Positions 1-12,200 of a DNA stretch of 64,000 nucleotides are shown piece after piece. The stretch covers positions 11,671,001-11,735,000 of the forward strand of contig WPIO01000005.1 of assembly GCA_009760855.2 (NCBI GenBank). The letters are read 5' to 3'. How positions within the stretch are numbered: position 1 is the first letter of the stretch; every line of letters begins with the position of its first letter. Under the pieces are notes generated by a model. The model ran no database searches. It saw only the letters and a list, made by a program, of their open reading frames with translations, and was not told the origin of the DNA. This stretch comes from Cristatella mucedo (Eukaryota; Bryozoa; Phylactolaemata; Cristatellidae). Both the position numbers and the translations under genes were made by a program.

Positions 1-675
1 GTATGTAAGTTACCTTTGGGCCAGTTTGACCAGCAGTACACCAAGGACAGGAAGATCGTTTGCTGAAGGCATTGCAGACAGGCTGCTTCTTAATAATAAT
101 AATAATAATAATTCACTTGATAAAGCGCCCTCAGAGAACTTAATCTCTCTCTAGGCGCTTTACATTTGCTGTAAAGTGAAATGCAATTGAATGGTAAGTA
201 AAGTCATGCTTGTAAAACAAACGAAATGAATAATATGGTTAGGGGTGACATGCACAGGGTCAGCATGCAAATGTGGTTAGTGGCAGCATGCAGACCTCTG
301 GTGTCATGCTGGCCGCTTCGATTTCTCTTCGGAGGCGAAAGTAAGGCTGCTGTACCTGCACTACTAGGAATCTGTAGACTGAGCTTTGGGCATGGCTTGT
401 GCTTAGTTGAACTGCCCTCCGAGATTATCCCAGCCCACTGGTTCTCGAGAAGCTGCCAATGCAGCCGGTAAATGCTCTGTTTCCAACACAGTGCTGTGCA
501 GTGCTGGTTACAGCATATAGCATGCTGCTCTAAAGTTGTAGTAAGTTAGCTGCGGGGTTGGGGACGAGATGCTGTGCAAATGTTTGGCGCTGCATGCTTG
601 TCAAAAAGAGTTCTTGCTTGCAAGGTTCGACTAGGGACCTCGAGCACACACACGCATCTGTCTTATAGCTTACAG
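1..675 (+). other. ODR4 intron at left edge
   Basis: The first ten bases (gtatgtaagt) look like a splice donor, so the preceding ODR4 exon ends at or just before base 1, or at base 4. The intron ends at the cttacag acceptor at 674-675. It contains a minus-strand LINE 3' end (91-310). I see no gene in the remainder. Confidence 0.5.
91..310 (-). mobile_element. LINE-A (L2-like) 3' end
   Basis: Starts with an (ATT)n tail in reverse, then the family's 3' terminal hairpin block (ctcagagaacttaatctc, aggcgctttacatttgctg) and the 3' UTR with gtgacatgcacagggtcag repeats. No coding part remains. Confidence 0.75.
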
Positions 676-3600
676 ACCAGAAGGATGTGGTCCTTCACTT
701 GGCACCGACACCAATTGATGGTGACGATGCTGCCAAGACACAGAGTATCATGGATGTCGAAGACATTCTGATCACAACGCACGCCAATCAGGTTTGTGGT
801 TAATTGTGAGGCATTGGTTCAGTTTGTGCTCTTTGAATTGCTGTTTTGCTTTATTGCAAATACTTGGATAATTCACTGGTTCTAATACACGTGTCTAGTC
901 TTTTTTGCCAACTTCTCCTTAGCTTGTGCTCGCTTCAATCATCGCCTAAGCTTGTTTCTTTACTACAGTCGCCGATTCGTTTGGAAAAAGCAAACCCCAG
1001 GCTTTCCACTTTGCTTGCTCGCATTTTCGATGCTAAACGCAGATTTGGGAGTGTTCGTGCGTGTGTGTGCATGCGTGTGTGCATGCGTATGTGGGTGTGT
1101 GCATGTGCGTGCCAGCCGACATAACTATACAGTGGCTTGTGCCGGCCTATGCTTGGTGTGCAATGAGACATTTATGCACGCCTCTGCTCATGCCCTTGAT
1201 TACATAGATGATAGTTTGTGCTTTGCTGTAGCTTGCATCTGCAAAGATTGACTTTTGCAGCTGCATCCTTAGGCTGATATTAGCTCATGTTTAGTTGTGT
1301 CGTGTAATGGACGTCAAATTTAAGCCAGTGCATTTTGAATTGAGTCGGTGAAAGAAATTATCTCGTCAGCTTTCTTGCAGTCAGCCTCAGCTACTTACTG
1401 CAGGCTGCTAGAAAGGACTGTGAGCCAACTGGGGCTGAGCTAGCTACTTGGTGTATATGTCCTAGGAAAAACCATGCACAATAGTTAATGTGATACCAGA
1501 CACATAAATCACGTGCTCACTAATGTTCTTGCTCGGTGAGCAGATTTTCTTTAATCTGAGCCTCATTCTCGTTGTTTTTCCAACCTCGCCAACTCTTGTT
1601 ACCTAGGCTGCACTATCCCATTTTGTCAGGAATGTGGGCTCTCGGTACCCTGGAGTTTGCACCTTCGGTAGCTGTAGACAAGCGCAAACCGTGTGTCACC
1701 AGTTTTAGCTCACCAAGGCCAGAATTCCAGACAACAGCTGCCAGCCCATTTTCGTTTGGAGTCAACAGCTTAATTTCGAAATTGCTCTGCAAAAATGTCC
1801 TTTATTGCATGATTATCTTTTGCTACATGCATCGACGACATTCTTGTTTGGAAGACAGCCAACTTGTGAAAGCTCGGCGATGATAAAGACCAACCTAGTA
1901 GTTGTTGGCAAACATAGTGTCGCTCAAAAGTTGGAATACCTAACCATCAAGATCGGTTCAGCTGCCAACACTTTCATGACGTGTGCGGTAATCTATGGTT
2001 GTTGTCATTGAGCATGCTACCACTAACCATTCGATCATGCTTCCTTTTCAGCAAATGTAATGTGTCTACCTAGAAAGAGATTGAGTTCTCCGAGGCTGCA
2101 AAAGGTGACAAATGTGATTATTATTATTATTATTGTTGCTCTATTTAAAAACGACTTGTCGTTAGATTGGCATATCTCTTCCAGTCAAGTCGGCTTGGTT
2201 TCGGCTATGGAGAATTGCCAAAATCAGTGCCTGCCTAGCTAGATAGGAGGCTGACAGCAAAAGTAAGCCACACTTTTGTGACATCAAGTCTAGATTACTT
2301 AGCCCAGTGGTTAAGGCGCTCGCACCGACCGAGGCATGGCCCCTGAGGTCGTGGGCTCGAGCCCCGTGGCATATGTGCAGCGCCTGAATTGAGATAAGTT
2401 CTTTAAGGGTGCTATACAAATGAATTATATTTTTTTGTTCAGTACTCTGGCCTGTGACCTTAATTGTGTGCAAGTGATGGAATTCAGCAACTCTTGGTCT
2501 GTCGTCAACAGCATAGCTGCCGCATCGTACCAATTCTGTCTGAGCTTCACCGGCTACTTTTCAAGCATCGAATCGATTTCAAGATCCTCGATCTGGCTTA
2601 CAGGTCGCTTTACTAGCTTGTATCAGTCTACCTACCCGACCTCATTGTTGTCCAGTTTGCTTTACCACCTCTCGCATCTCAGTATCTGGTCATTTCGACG
2701 TTCTTTATACTAAATTAAAATCTTTTGGTGATCGAGCCTTCAGCTCATATGCACCGAAAATCTGGAACTTTCTTTCAGCCAACCTTGCTTCTTTTTTTGT
2801 CTCAGCTAAAAAAGCATGTGTACCAGTCAACTTTGATTGGTCCTGTAAACTTTTTTTCTTGTGTGCTTTGCATGTACACGTGTGCATGATTCAGTGCTTG
2901 TTACTAGCCAGAGGTCTTTCTAAACTGTGGCTATGAGTGTCTTCATGTTTTCTTTAGCATGCTGGCCTAAGCACTATTCTTAGTAGCTTTTGCGTGATTG
3001 ATATCTTGTATGTCATTAAACCCATGGGTGTTGATTCTATTGTAGAGAGTTGTAAAGCACCTAATAGATATTACCTTCTTTTAGTGTGCTATACAAACGA
3101 CCAATTATTAAAATTGTTATTATTATAACTTGTTTCCTATTGCACATTGGCGTAGCAAGGTTTGATATGAAAATATGGATACACTAATGGGTGCTCCAGG
3201 CTTCAGGGCCACAGTGCAACCTGCTGGACCCTGAATATAAGGGGGATGTAACTTGTTCTGCATCTTTTGGCAGGTGAATCGTATGCTGCCCGGTGGAATA
3301 GACATATTGGGTTTGTTTGTTTTGGCATCGGCTGATGAGACCAAAAATGGACAGAGTAAACTGAGGCAGCTGCTGTATGCTCTTTTTAAGAGCCATACTA
3401 AGACACTACACAGACTGCAAACTAAACTCAAGAATCCTGAGCGTGTTCTTCTCCAGATTGATTCGATCTCTGGAAAGTATCCTTTAATGGTAGAAGCAGT
3501 CATCGGTCACAAAATTGCTGTGAGTTTATGATGTATCTTTGATATTAAGCTTTATCCACATATGTTCGTAAATATATTGTGCTGGCCCAAAATATCTATG

Positions 3601-6215
3601 CATCTTAGAGTTCGAAGTAAAGGGCAAATATTGCAGTGTTTTATAAATTCAAGCCTATAACATGTCACCTTCATTAATAATTCGTTTGGGGATTAATATT
3701 GCTGGCTATTGGTGCATGCTACCATCGCAGTTTGGTCATACATTGCGAAAAATGAACAAGCCTGCTTTTGCGTTTTTTGAAGCCTCTTCCCATGCGGTAG
3801 CATCTTCTGGATGTGCCAAGTATATGTCTTTCGAAAGCAGCATTTCTTTGACTTTGTGTGGCACTTCCTTGGCAATTGTCAAAGTTTGAAGCTAACTGTT
3901 GTGTTCATGCACATCTGTAAGCCCAGTCATGGTTCAAAATACACTTAAGAAATTGCTTTTGCGTAAGAGCAGCAAACTAATTTAACAGTTTTTGTGATAA
4001 AATTTTCTACGGTGCTTCCATCTGCCGAAGGACTAGCATCCAGAGCGTGATTACGGAAATGTGTTTATTTTGACACATGAATAGTCTACTAAAAATTCCC
4101 AAAATCGGATAAGATGTGGACTTTTTCACAGTATAACCACTTGAAGTTATATTTTGTGTCCAACCTAATGTCATAGGCTTTGCGTATTCGTAATTCGGTT
4201 GCTGTCATGCTATTAAAACCATATTTATCTATCCCAAAGCAACGATTGGCTAAGCTAGCTTGAATCGAATGGTGCACTGTCTTAGGTACAAGTAGCTTGA
4301 ATGGCTGAAGAGCCACGCCATCGTGATCTCTCTTTTTCTCAGTAGAAGTGGATCTCGGACTGGAGCAAGCACACGTTTGCAACATTGCATAGAAAATAAT
4401 AATCGCTTTCTTGCAATGCTATAAGAAAGGAGCAAGCAGCGGGTTTTCTTTTCTTCTCTGCAGTACATGCAAACAGAAGCCACCAATCTTTCGTTGCTGT
4501 CATGTCCTTTGACTGCAGCTATGCTCCTTTTGCAACCGGCATTCCTTTCTAATAAAATGCATGCCTTCTCTCGTGTTATTTTGTAGGCCTGGATGTTGTA
4601 TATCACGGCACTATATGAGAGGTTTTCTTGATTTCCGCAGTGCATTGATTTTGCAAACAAACATTGAGGAGCTGATACAGCTAGTGTATGAGCATGTGCT
4701 GATTCTATTTGCTATAAATGTCTTGCTTAAAGAAATAGATATGCTGAATATGTTATGGTTGCATAAGTAGAGCATTAATGCAGAAATCCATCAGTTCCAC
4801 TACTATATCATTTGGAATGTGTGCATCTTCTTTGATTATGCCTCCTGTTGGGGATTTGGCATGTTTGCTGCATTATATTGGCCCCTGCTTTGCTATCATA
4901 GAAGCACACTTGTCCGTTGTGACTTGGGCCACTTGAAACCGATGCTGGGGCATGTTGTTATGCTAACGGTGTGGGCATTGCAAAGGTGAAGTTTTATATA
5001 ATCTGCTAGCATAGCTTACTATACTCTTGATCCATGATGCCTGATAAAGGATGACTTCGAATCACTTACCCGCCAATGATATGCATGATTCACCGAGTCA
5101 GCGTTGCGGCCTGAATGAGTTAATAGCTAGTGCACTGTATTAATTTACCTGCAAATGCAAGTCCAGAAGCCTAATTACTGTTACTTAATGCGTCACCGCC
5201 AGATGTTCCTGCAAAACTTACGACGTCCAAGACCAGAAGGTATCTATTTTTAGTTTTCTCTTTTGATCTGGATTGAATGCATGGTACTCTTGATATTTTT
5301 TCAGGATGACTTCAACTTCCCACTAATTGCAGTTAGAATTGTTATAACCTGGGGTAGCACTTGTCAAGCGACAACTTTTTGTTTTCATTGATTTTTGGAA
5401 GCAGAAATAACACAATGAGTCACTTTTGACTATGCAGATATGTACTGCTTTACTGGGGTCAATGTCGCAAAAAATTAATTACACTGACCAGGACTTGATC
5501 AATTTGTCCAGCTTAGTACAAAATGCCAGTAGGGGCACTTTAGCGATGTCGTCATGTCCTGCAGTCCATGTTGTCCTGCAGTACATGTCCCGTTTTCATC
5601 CTATGGTCGGGCCAGATCCGCCGATAGATGCTAACGAAACTTGTTGCAAATCTAAAGTCTGGAAATACAGCGTCTTATATTCAACAGTGGCTGAAAAGGG
5701 TTCATAGGGATAAATAAAACTCTGGCACTAAAAGAGTGTTTACCTTAATGTTCCAAACATTTTGTTTTGGCAGTAAACCAGCGAAGCCATACTTGTACTG
5801 AGTGGGTGCCTATCAGCCTAAGTTTGAGGTAATTACACTTGAGTCCCAACCCTGGCTCTCGAGAATGGCAAGCTGACTAGACTAGTCAGGGACTCTTAAC
5901 AGAGGAAAGTTGGTCGACTGCATCCACTGATCGGCTTCTGGAAATCCAGCAAATGCATGTCCGGAACCCCAAGCAAATGCTAACTCTAATCGGACAGACC
6001 GTATATGCTAGTTTTTGTGGCAATTGGTCGTGCCAGGACAGCTGCCAGATACAAGTGAAATCAGACACGAATAAGGCAGATTCCAACTGGGTATATCTTC
6101 CAATGTTGATTTCTTACTTCTGGCATGTGCATAACTGTCTGCAAACTCTTGTGATCCCTGACTGGAGACCACAGATAGACCAAGACACATCAATGTGCAT
6201 ATATTTGTATGCATT

Positions 6216-6261
<46 letters not shown>

Positions 6262-9200
6262 CGCGCGCACGTGCTTGCATGTGCACATGTGTGGGAAGGG
6301 GTGTGGGCACGTGGGGGTTCAGCATGCTTTCGGGCATTCGCAATGGATACTAGAGCTTATGAGAACAATTCTACCTCGGACAGTTTGTCGACTCAAACTC
6401 ACTCTGGCAACCAGAGGTGAATGGCTTCGAGCAGTTTGTTTCTCATGGCCTGCTTTATGAATTACCTTGCCATTTTTCTATGAAGTCCGGCAATCCTAGA
6501 TTCACTCCAAGTGTCTCCAACAGCTGGCTCCTTCATACCGATCTGACCAGTTGCAGCAACATTGGCCTTTTTGTGCGCTCAGGTCCTTTCAAGGCAATTA
6601 ATATACCATTCCACTTTTTCTTTTATGGACTGTTAGTGAGAGACACGTATGCTGACCATGTCTTAGACTTTAGTACTCACTTTTTCCATTCTTGCTCAGT
6701 GATAGTATTTTATTCCCGACCGCTGATTATGGCACCTCATTGTTCTTTGCAGCTGCTTCTATGTTCGCCTTTGTCGACCGAGGTCATGGGGTCAAGCTTT
6801 ATGGCATGTGTGAAGCCCCTGGATAGAGATTAAGTTCTCCTATGGTGCTATACAAATTAGTTATGCCGATTAGCTCCTCAACTATCCTCCAAATTCTGCC
6901 ATGCTTCTCTCTTATTTTTTGTTGAGTGAAATGAAGGCCGTGGGCAACCATTGCACATCAAAAGTCACGTTGACTTCCAGTATGCTATAGGAAAGTCTGT
7001 GCTACACTACACTTACAAAACACCTAGTCAATCTGTCTCTGCAGGGGGATTACAGATAGAGATAATAATACATGTAATAAGTACTACTTGTTCTGCATAC
7101 ATTCCGAATGTATGACTTTTGCCCATGTAAGGCTGCCTAAGTTGTTTATAGACAACAGTTAGCTGATGTTGACTATTTTTCAGATTGGATTATTGCTGAA
7201 GCTCATGTGCTCATCAAGCTCCTTTATATGTCACACACCTGCTTTATAATCTAATTCCACTTGTTCATTCATTGATTAATTGTCTATTGCCTAAAATTGC
7301 AAGCAAGGGGTCATGTAGTCGTCATATTTACCAAGAAGCCATTCAAGTTCTAAAGTGCTGTATGGATGGTGTTATGTTGATATGACATTATATGCAGCTG
7401 TTTGTACTCCTATTAATATAGTTTCACTAGTGCCTTTCATATATGCTTCATTTTTTATGCGTCTGGGGTCTCTTGTCTACCTTTGCAGCAAATGTAAAGT
7501 GCATAGAAAGAGATTGAGTTCTCTGAGGGTGTATATCAAGTGCATTATTGTTGTAATTATTATTTCGTGGTTCTGTTTGGCTGATTTTCATCAGCGCAGT
7601 AACCAGGATTGTGGAATGGGACCTTGGCCTTGACAAAGGTATCCAAACGTCAGAAGGCATGAGAGCATGTCGGACGGTAAGGTAATCGGCATGATTCTTT
7701 GGTGGGGCGACTTTAACCTTCCCAGCCCCTCACTTATGGCCTTGTCTACCATCGGCACAATGTTTGACCTGTAAGCAACCCTGAACGGTTTGCACTCAAG
7801 CTAGTTTTAAAAACATCCTATAAGTTCCCTTTCTGAAAATGACCTGGTAACGATATCCGGGTGTCATAGCACGAGTTGTGAAAAACTCACGAATTACCTT
7901 AGCCCATCGATTTTTGAGATTAGTATATGGATCACCTTGTACATTGGTTTGCATGGATAAGGCCCTTCCTTAATGGACTTGTGTAGAAGTAGTAAAGCCA
8001 ATCAGAAATATCCTAAGCCTTTTTTAGGGACCCAGTATCTTGCAATTCGCTGATGGAGGAATTGCAATGTGCAACAACACCGTGCAGCTAACTCTGCGAG
8101 CTCACTGCCTGTGGACTCACTTCGATAAGTCCTAGTAGAATTGCACATCTATTACATACGTTACTCCCGGAAGTACTGGTCTCCATCTTGCTGCATGACA
8201 GAAGTGTCACATGACAGAAGAACAGAATTTCTTGCTTTAATTAGTAGGGATATACTTCTGCCACAGATCTGTCGCCTGCGGTCATAAAACATCTGAAGGG
8301 AGCAGCTGGTGTGCGTGTGTATGTAATTTGTGTAGCACTATTAAAAAAGAGAACCTAATATTTATTCAAACGCTTCACATATGCCGCAGGGCTCGAGCAC
8401 TCAACAACGGTCATGAAATACAATCACCTTGACCTCGGTCGTTAAAGGCGAGTACCTTGACCCCTGGGCCAAACCAGGTCCCCACGTACCTGGGTTAACC
8501 CACTCGACTGGTAGTCTTTAAACAGGCTAGTCAGGTAGGAGGAATGATGGATGCTTGTTTGACTTTGAACCGCTTTGAGCATGTTCTTGCTCTCGACAGG
8601 AGTTAGGCTTGATCAATGAGATCCGGTACACATATAATGCCGAGCATAATAATACCACTAATAAAATACGTTTTATAGCGCCCTCAGAGAATTCGATTTC
8701 TTTCTAGGCACTTCACAGTCGGTATCCGAATGAGACAGTCCGAGGTAGGAATCAGCAATTATATAAGAATGTGAATAGCTACAATAATAAAATAAGTCGA
8801 GTCAGGTTGGCAAGAGCGGTCGAGCTTCTAATGTTGCAATGAGGTCAGCCTTGTAGAAGCTTTATGTCAGTTGCGCTAATGAAGTGTTGGCACCCTGCAC
8901 TAATCTATGTGATCCTGTGGCAACCACGCCACTAGGACACGAACAGACGATGCGAACAAACAAGAAACGGCGGCACTTTTTTTTACCCGGCTTACTGGTG
9001 ACACCTGCTTGCGATTTTCTCTGCTTAGGCAGTTTCGAAGCCAGCAGACTGGCGGCTGCTGTCGCATGCCAGTGGAGGTGGCGAGTGGTACCTGCTTCGC
9101 ACACGCATCGCCGTAAATCATACCTTTTACGTGCCCGACCGTGACGCAGATGACCACTTCGAGAACCAGCTCCTGGTACAGTAGCAAGTGACCAGCCTTG

Positions 9201-12200
9201 CTTCACAGTGTCTTTCTCCAAGCACTGCCGCCCCCAGCCAGCCCAGTGCCAGCCACAAACTGCGCCGCATCCGTCTGAAGGTCAATCGTTCCCGATGCGT
9301 GTTGCAGCACGGCCTCGAGCCGCTACTGAACGCGGTCCACGCTGCAGTTTGTGTCCTTCCTGGAAAAGGAAGGGGTGGTGCAAAGCTGCTGACGTCAGAG
9401 GACATCCTGCTGAACGAGCTCATTGAAGGTTCAGGCATTGCTGACAGCAAGGCTCTACCTCGGAAGGCGGCGGTGCAGCCTTCGGGTGGTGGCGGGCGCG
9501 GTAAGCAGCCAGACAGCTCGGAAGCCGCCTCGTTGCAACAGCTTGACGTCCAGTTCATGTTGACGGTGAGCAAGGGTGGCCACGCCCTTTGCCCGACTGC
9601 TGTCGCATTAGCTGCCTGCCCCCCCCCCTGCTAGCGACGGTCATCGTAGGCTCCCTGTCTGTGTTGTACCTCGATGCAGTGTTAGACGGCGTGATACGGA
9701 GGGTACGAGCCAGCCAGTGCACCTGCAGACTCGCACTTTGATTAAGACTACTGGCAAAAGAAGACACATTTGCTCCTTGCTCTGTGGAAGTTGAGTCCAC
9801 AAATCTCATTCACCTACGTTATCTCTTCTCACGCTGCCGACCACTCGTTTTTTCCACCTGCTGGGTGATGCTGCTTCTTTCTTGACTGACCTCTTCGTTC
9901 GATTATGCTCGGCAATATTCTTTGTCACGTGAGACTGTTGGCTAACGATTTTTGCAACAAAGGCTGCTTAACTACTTGCCTTTATGACTTGGCAAAGTTT
10001 CAGTCTGAGATGCATTCATTCATACATGCCTAAGTGTTCAGCAATGCATGCACAGATGGCATCTGCCTGCCTGAGACAGCGTGGTGCGCCCACCGGCTTC
10101 CTAAATCATTGCTAGCCGAGCAGGCGCCGAGCATTGGCTGAAGACAGGTCAGATCAAGACGAAGACGCGACTCTGTTCACAATATTGTCGTTTCAGTCGC
10201 CCGACGTCAGTAGCTGTACCAAAGAGAACTCGGTGGCCAGATTTACTGTACTTGGCGTCATAGCCGTCTTAGCCTATGTTTCGAAGAAGGCCAGTGTCAA
10301 GGAAGCTGTCGATGTAAGTTTGCCCTCTTTTGGCATTGCGATAGCCAAGCCACATTTACACGAGCCAATTTTTCTATGGCCAGCTCTCTTACTAGCTAGG
10401 GCGACTAAGGATTTTGGTCAAGATCTCAAAGAGCACCGTGAGCATTAGACGTTAATTTTTAATTAATATTAGCTGATGTAGCAGCCTCAGGCAGAAGAGC
10501 CTTAGCGGCTATCACCACGGCTTGCAATTGGCAATAAAGGATCGCCCACTGCATGATTCAAAAGCACGACCTCAGTCGTGAAGAGTGAGCATCTTAAAAG
10601 TTGGACCGTACATGCTATCCCAAGGTTTTTTTAATTACCTATAGTTTATTTGATATGGCCTATAGCCAGTCAAGGCGCGACGATTTGTATTAACTTGCGC
10701 AAGTAAGTGCCTCGGCATTGACGTCACCGGCTTTCGACATGTTTCTGGCGAAATCGGTGCGCATAAATCCGCCAAAAACCTCAAAGAAATAAACGGATTT
10801 CGCGCACCGGAGAACACGAAATCGTAGAGCACGGTCGAATGCATCGATTCAGTTCAAGTATGGGCTTTGACTTGGGCACTGCATGACCACAATTGGCTCG
10901 AAGCCATAATTTGTGGGGTTCGTTAAAACTCTTTAACCCACAGCAGTGTGCTTCGGATCGTTGTCATGCTAGTAACAGAAATCGAGCCGGTGAAGAATGT
11001 AAGCAGATGGCAAGCCAGCATCTTGCACAATATCGAAAGAGACTTTCAGATTCACGATTCCTTGAAACGAATGCAGGCGCCCAACACCGGAACTTAAGAG
11101 GCAATACCACTGCCATTACACATCCGCCGCCGAGTTTCACCGTCTTTTGCAGACAACCGTCCATGAAGGCTTCACTCATTTGCCTGTAAACGTTCTGCTG
11201 CTTGTTGCCACCAAAGAGATTGCGTTTGGATTCACCAGTCCACAGCACTGGCAGCTGTCCAGTGCTGGTATTGGAGAGCAGAATCTAGCCTTGCTTTTTT
11301 GTGCTGAACAGTCAACAATGGCTTTCACTTGGCCAAATGTGCCTTCATTCCTCGTTCTTTCAGACGTCTACTCGCTGAGTTTTGGATTGCGGCCATTGCG
11401 GTAGCTGGGCAGAGACTCTTTTTATGCATTTTAGCAGTGACAAACCTGTCCTTTAGAGCCACACTTTTCAGGAGCCGGTTCTCAATCGGAAGAATTAGTC
11501 GAGGGCAACCCAAGCACGGCATAGCCATGCTCTGCCACAGTCCAGATGTTTCTCGATAATGTTCCTAGCAGTACCCTCTGATATCATCAGTCCCCTCGAA
11601 ATTTCTTGCTTTGAATTGCCATCTCTGTGGAGCAACGTCAAAACTTTGTTTGCACTCCCAGAAAGCCAAGCAACTGGTGGCATGTTCAGGTCGCATGCAA
11701 GCATCAATATGGCACGGGCAAGCCCCGACAGGTCAAGGAGACATCCAGGTACCTTAGCTGATCATTTGCTAGGGAATCATCAGTGACAAAACTGGCCAAA
11801 AGTAAGTTCTGCTGGATGGCTTCCAAGAGGGGTGGAAAAGATATGTGGCCGTGCTCCCTATCTGTTTACATGGGAACCATTTACTCTGTTGCCGGGGAAA
11901 GCTGTTACTCACTAAGCCAAAGGCAGGCAAACTGCGACATAGATCAATTTTTTTACAGATCGTTACAATTTAATGATTGTTGTAGTTTAATGACTTACTT
12001 GAATAGTGGCATTAGCAACAACCGAAATTGGATCGATGCACCATGTGCATAGAAACTTGGACAGCAGTGTATATAAAAAAAGTTTAAGGTTTGCTGATTC
12101 AACAGCCTCATTTGTATACTATACATACTTAATTAGTTTAAGCTTATTTCGCTGGTGACATGTGGGGTGAGGATGTGAAGCCAACAATGAAGTAGGCCGG

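Noticed and set aside
3274-3531. Longer ODR4 exon ending at the gtgagt at 3520
   Set aside because: It adds residues unlike the family and leaves no phase for the clearly conserved CKTYDVQDQ micro-exon; the 3476 donor fits both.
5953-6460. Overlapping ORFs up to 155 codons on both strands
   Set aside because: They run through the (TG)n tract, giving poly Val-Cys and Thr-His; chance frames in an ODR4 intron.
11147-11559. Plus-strand ORFs across the Tc1 region
   Set aside because: They are antisense shadows of the minus-strand transposase remnant.
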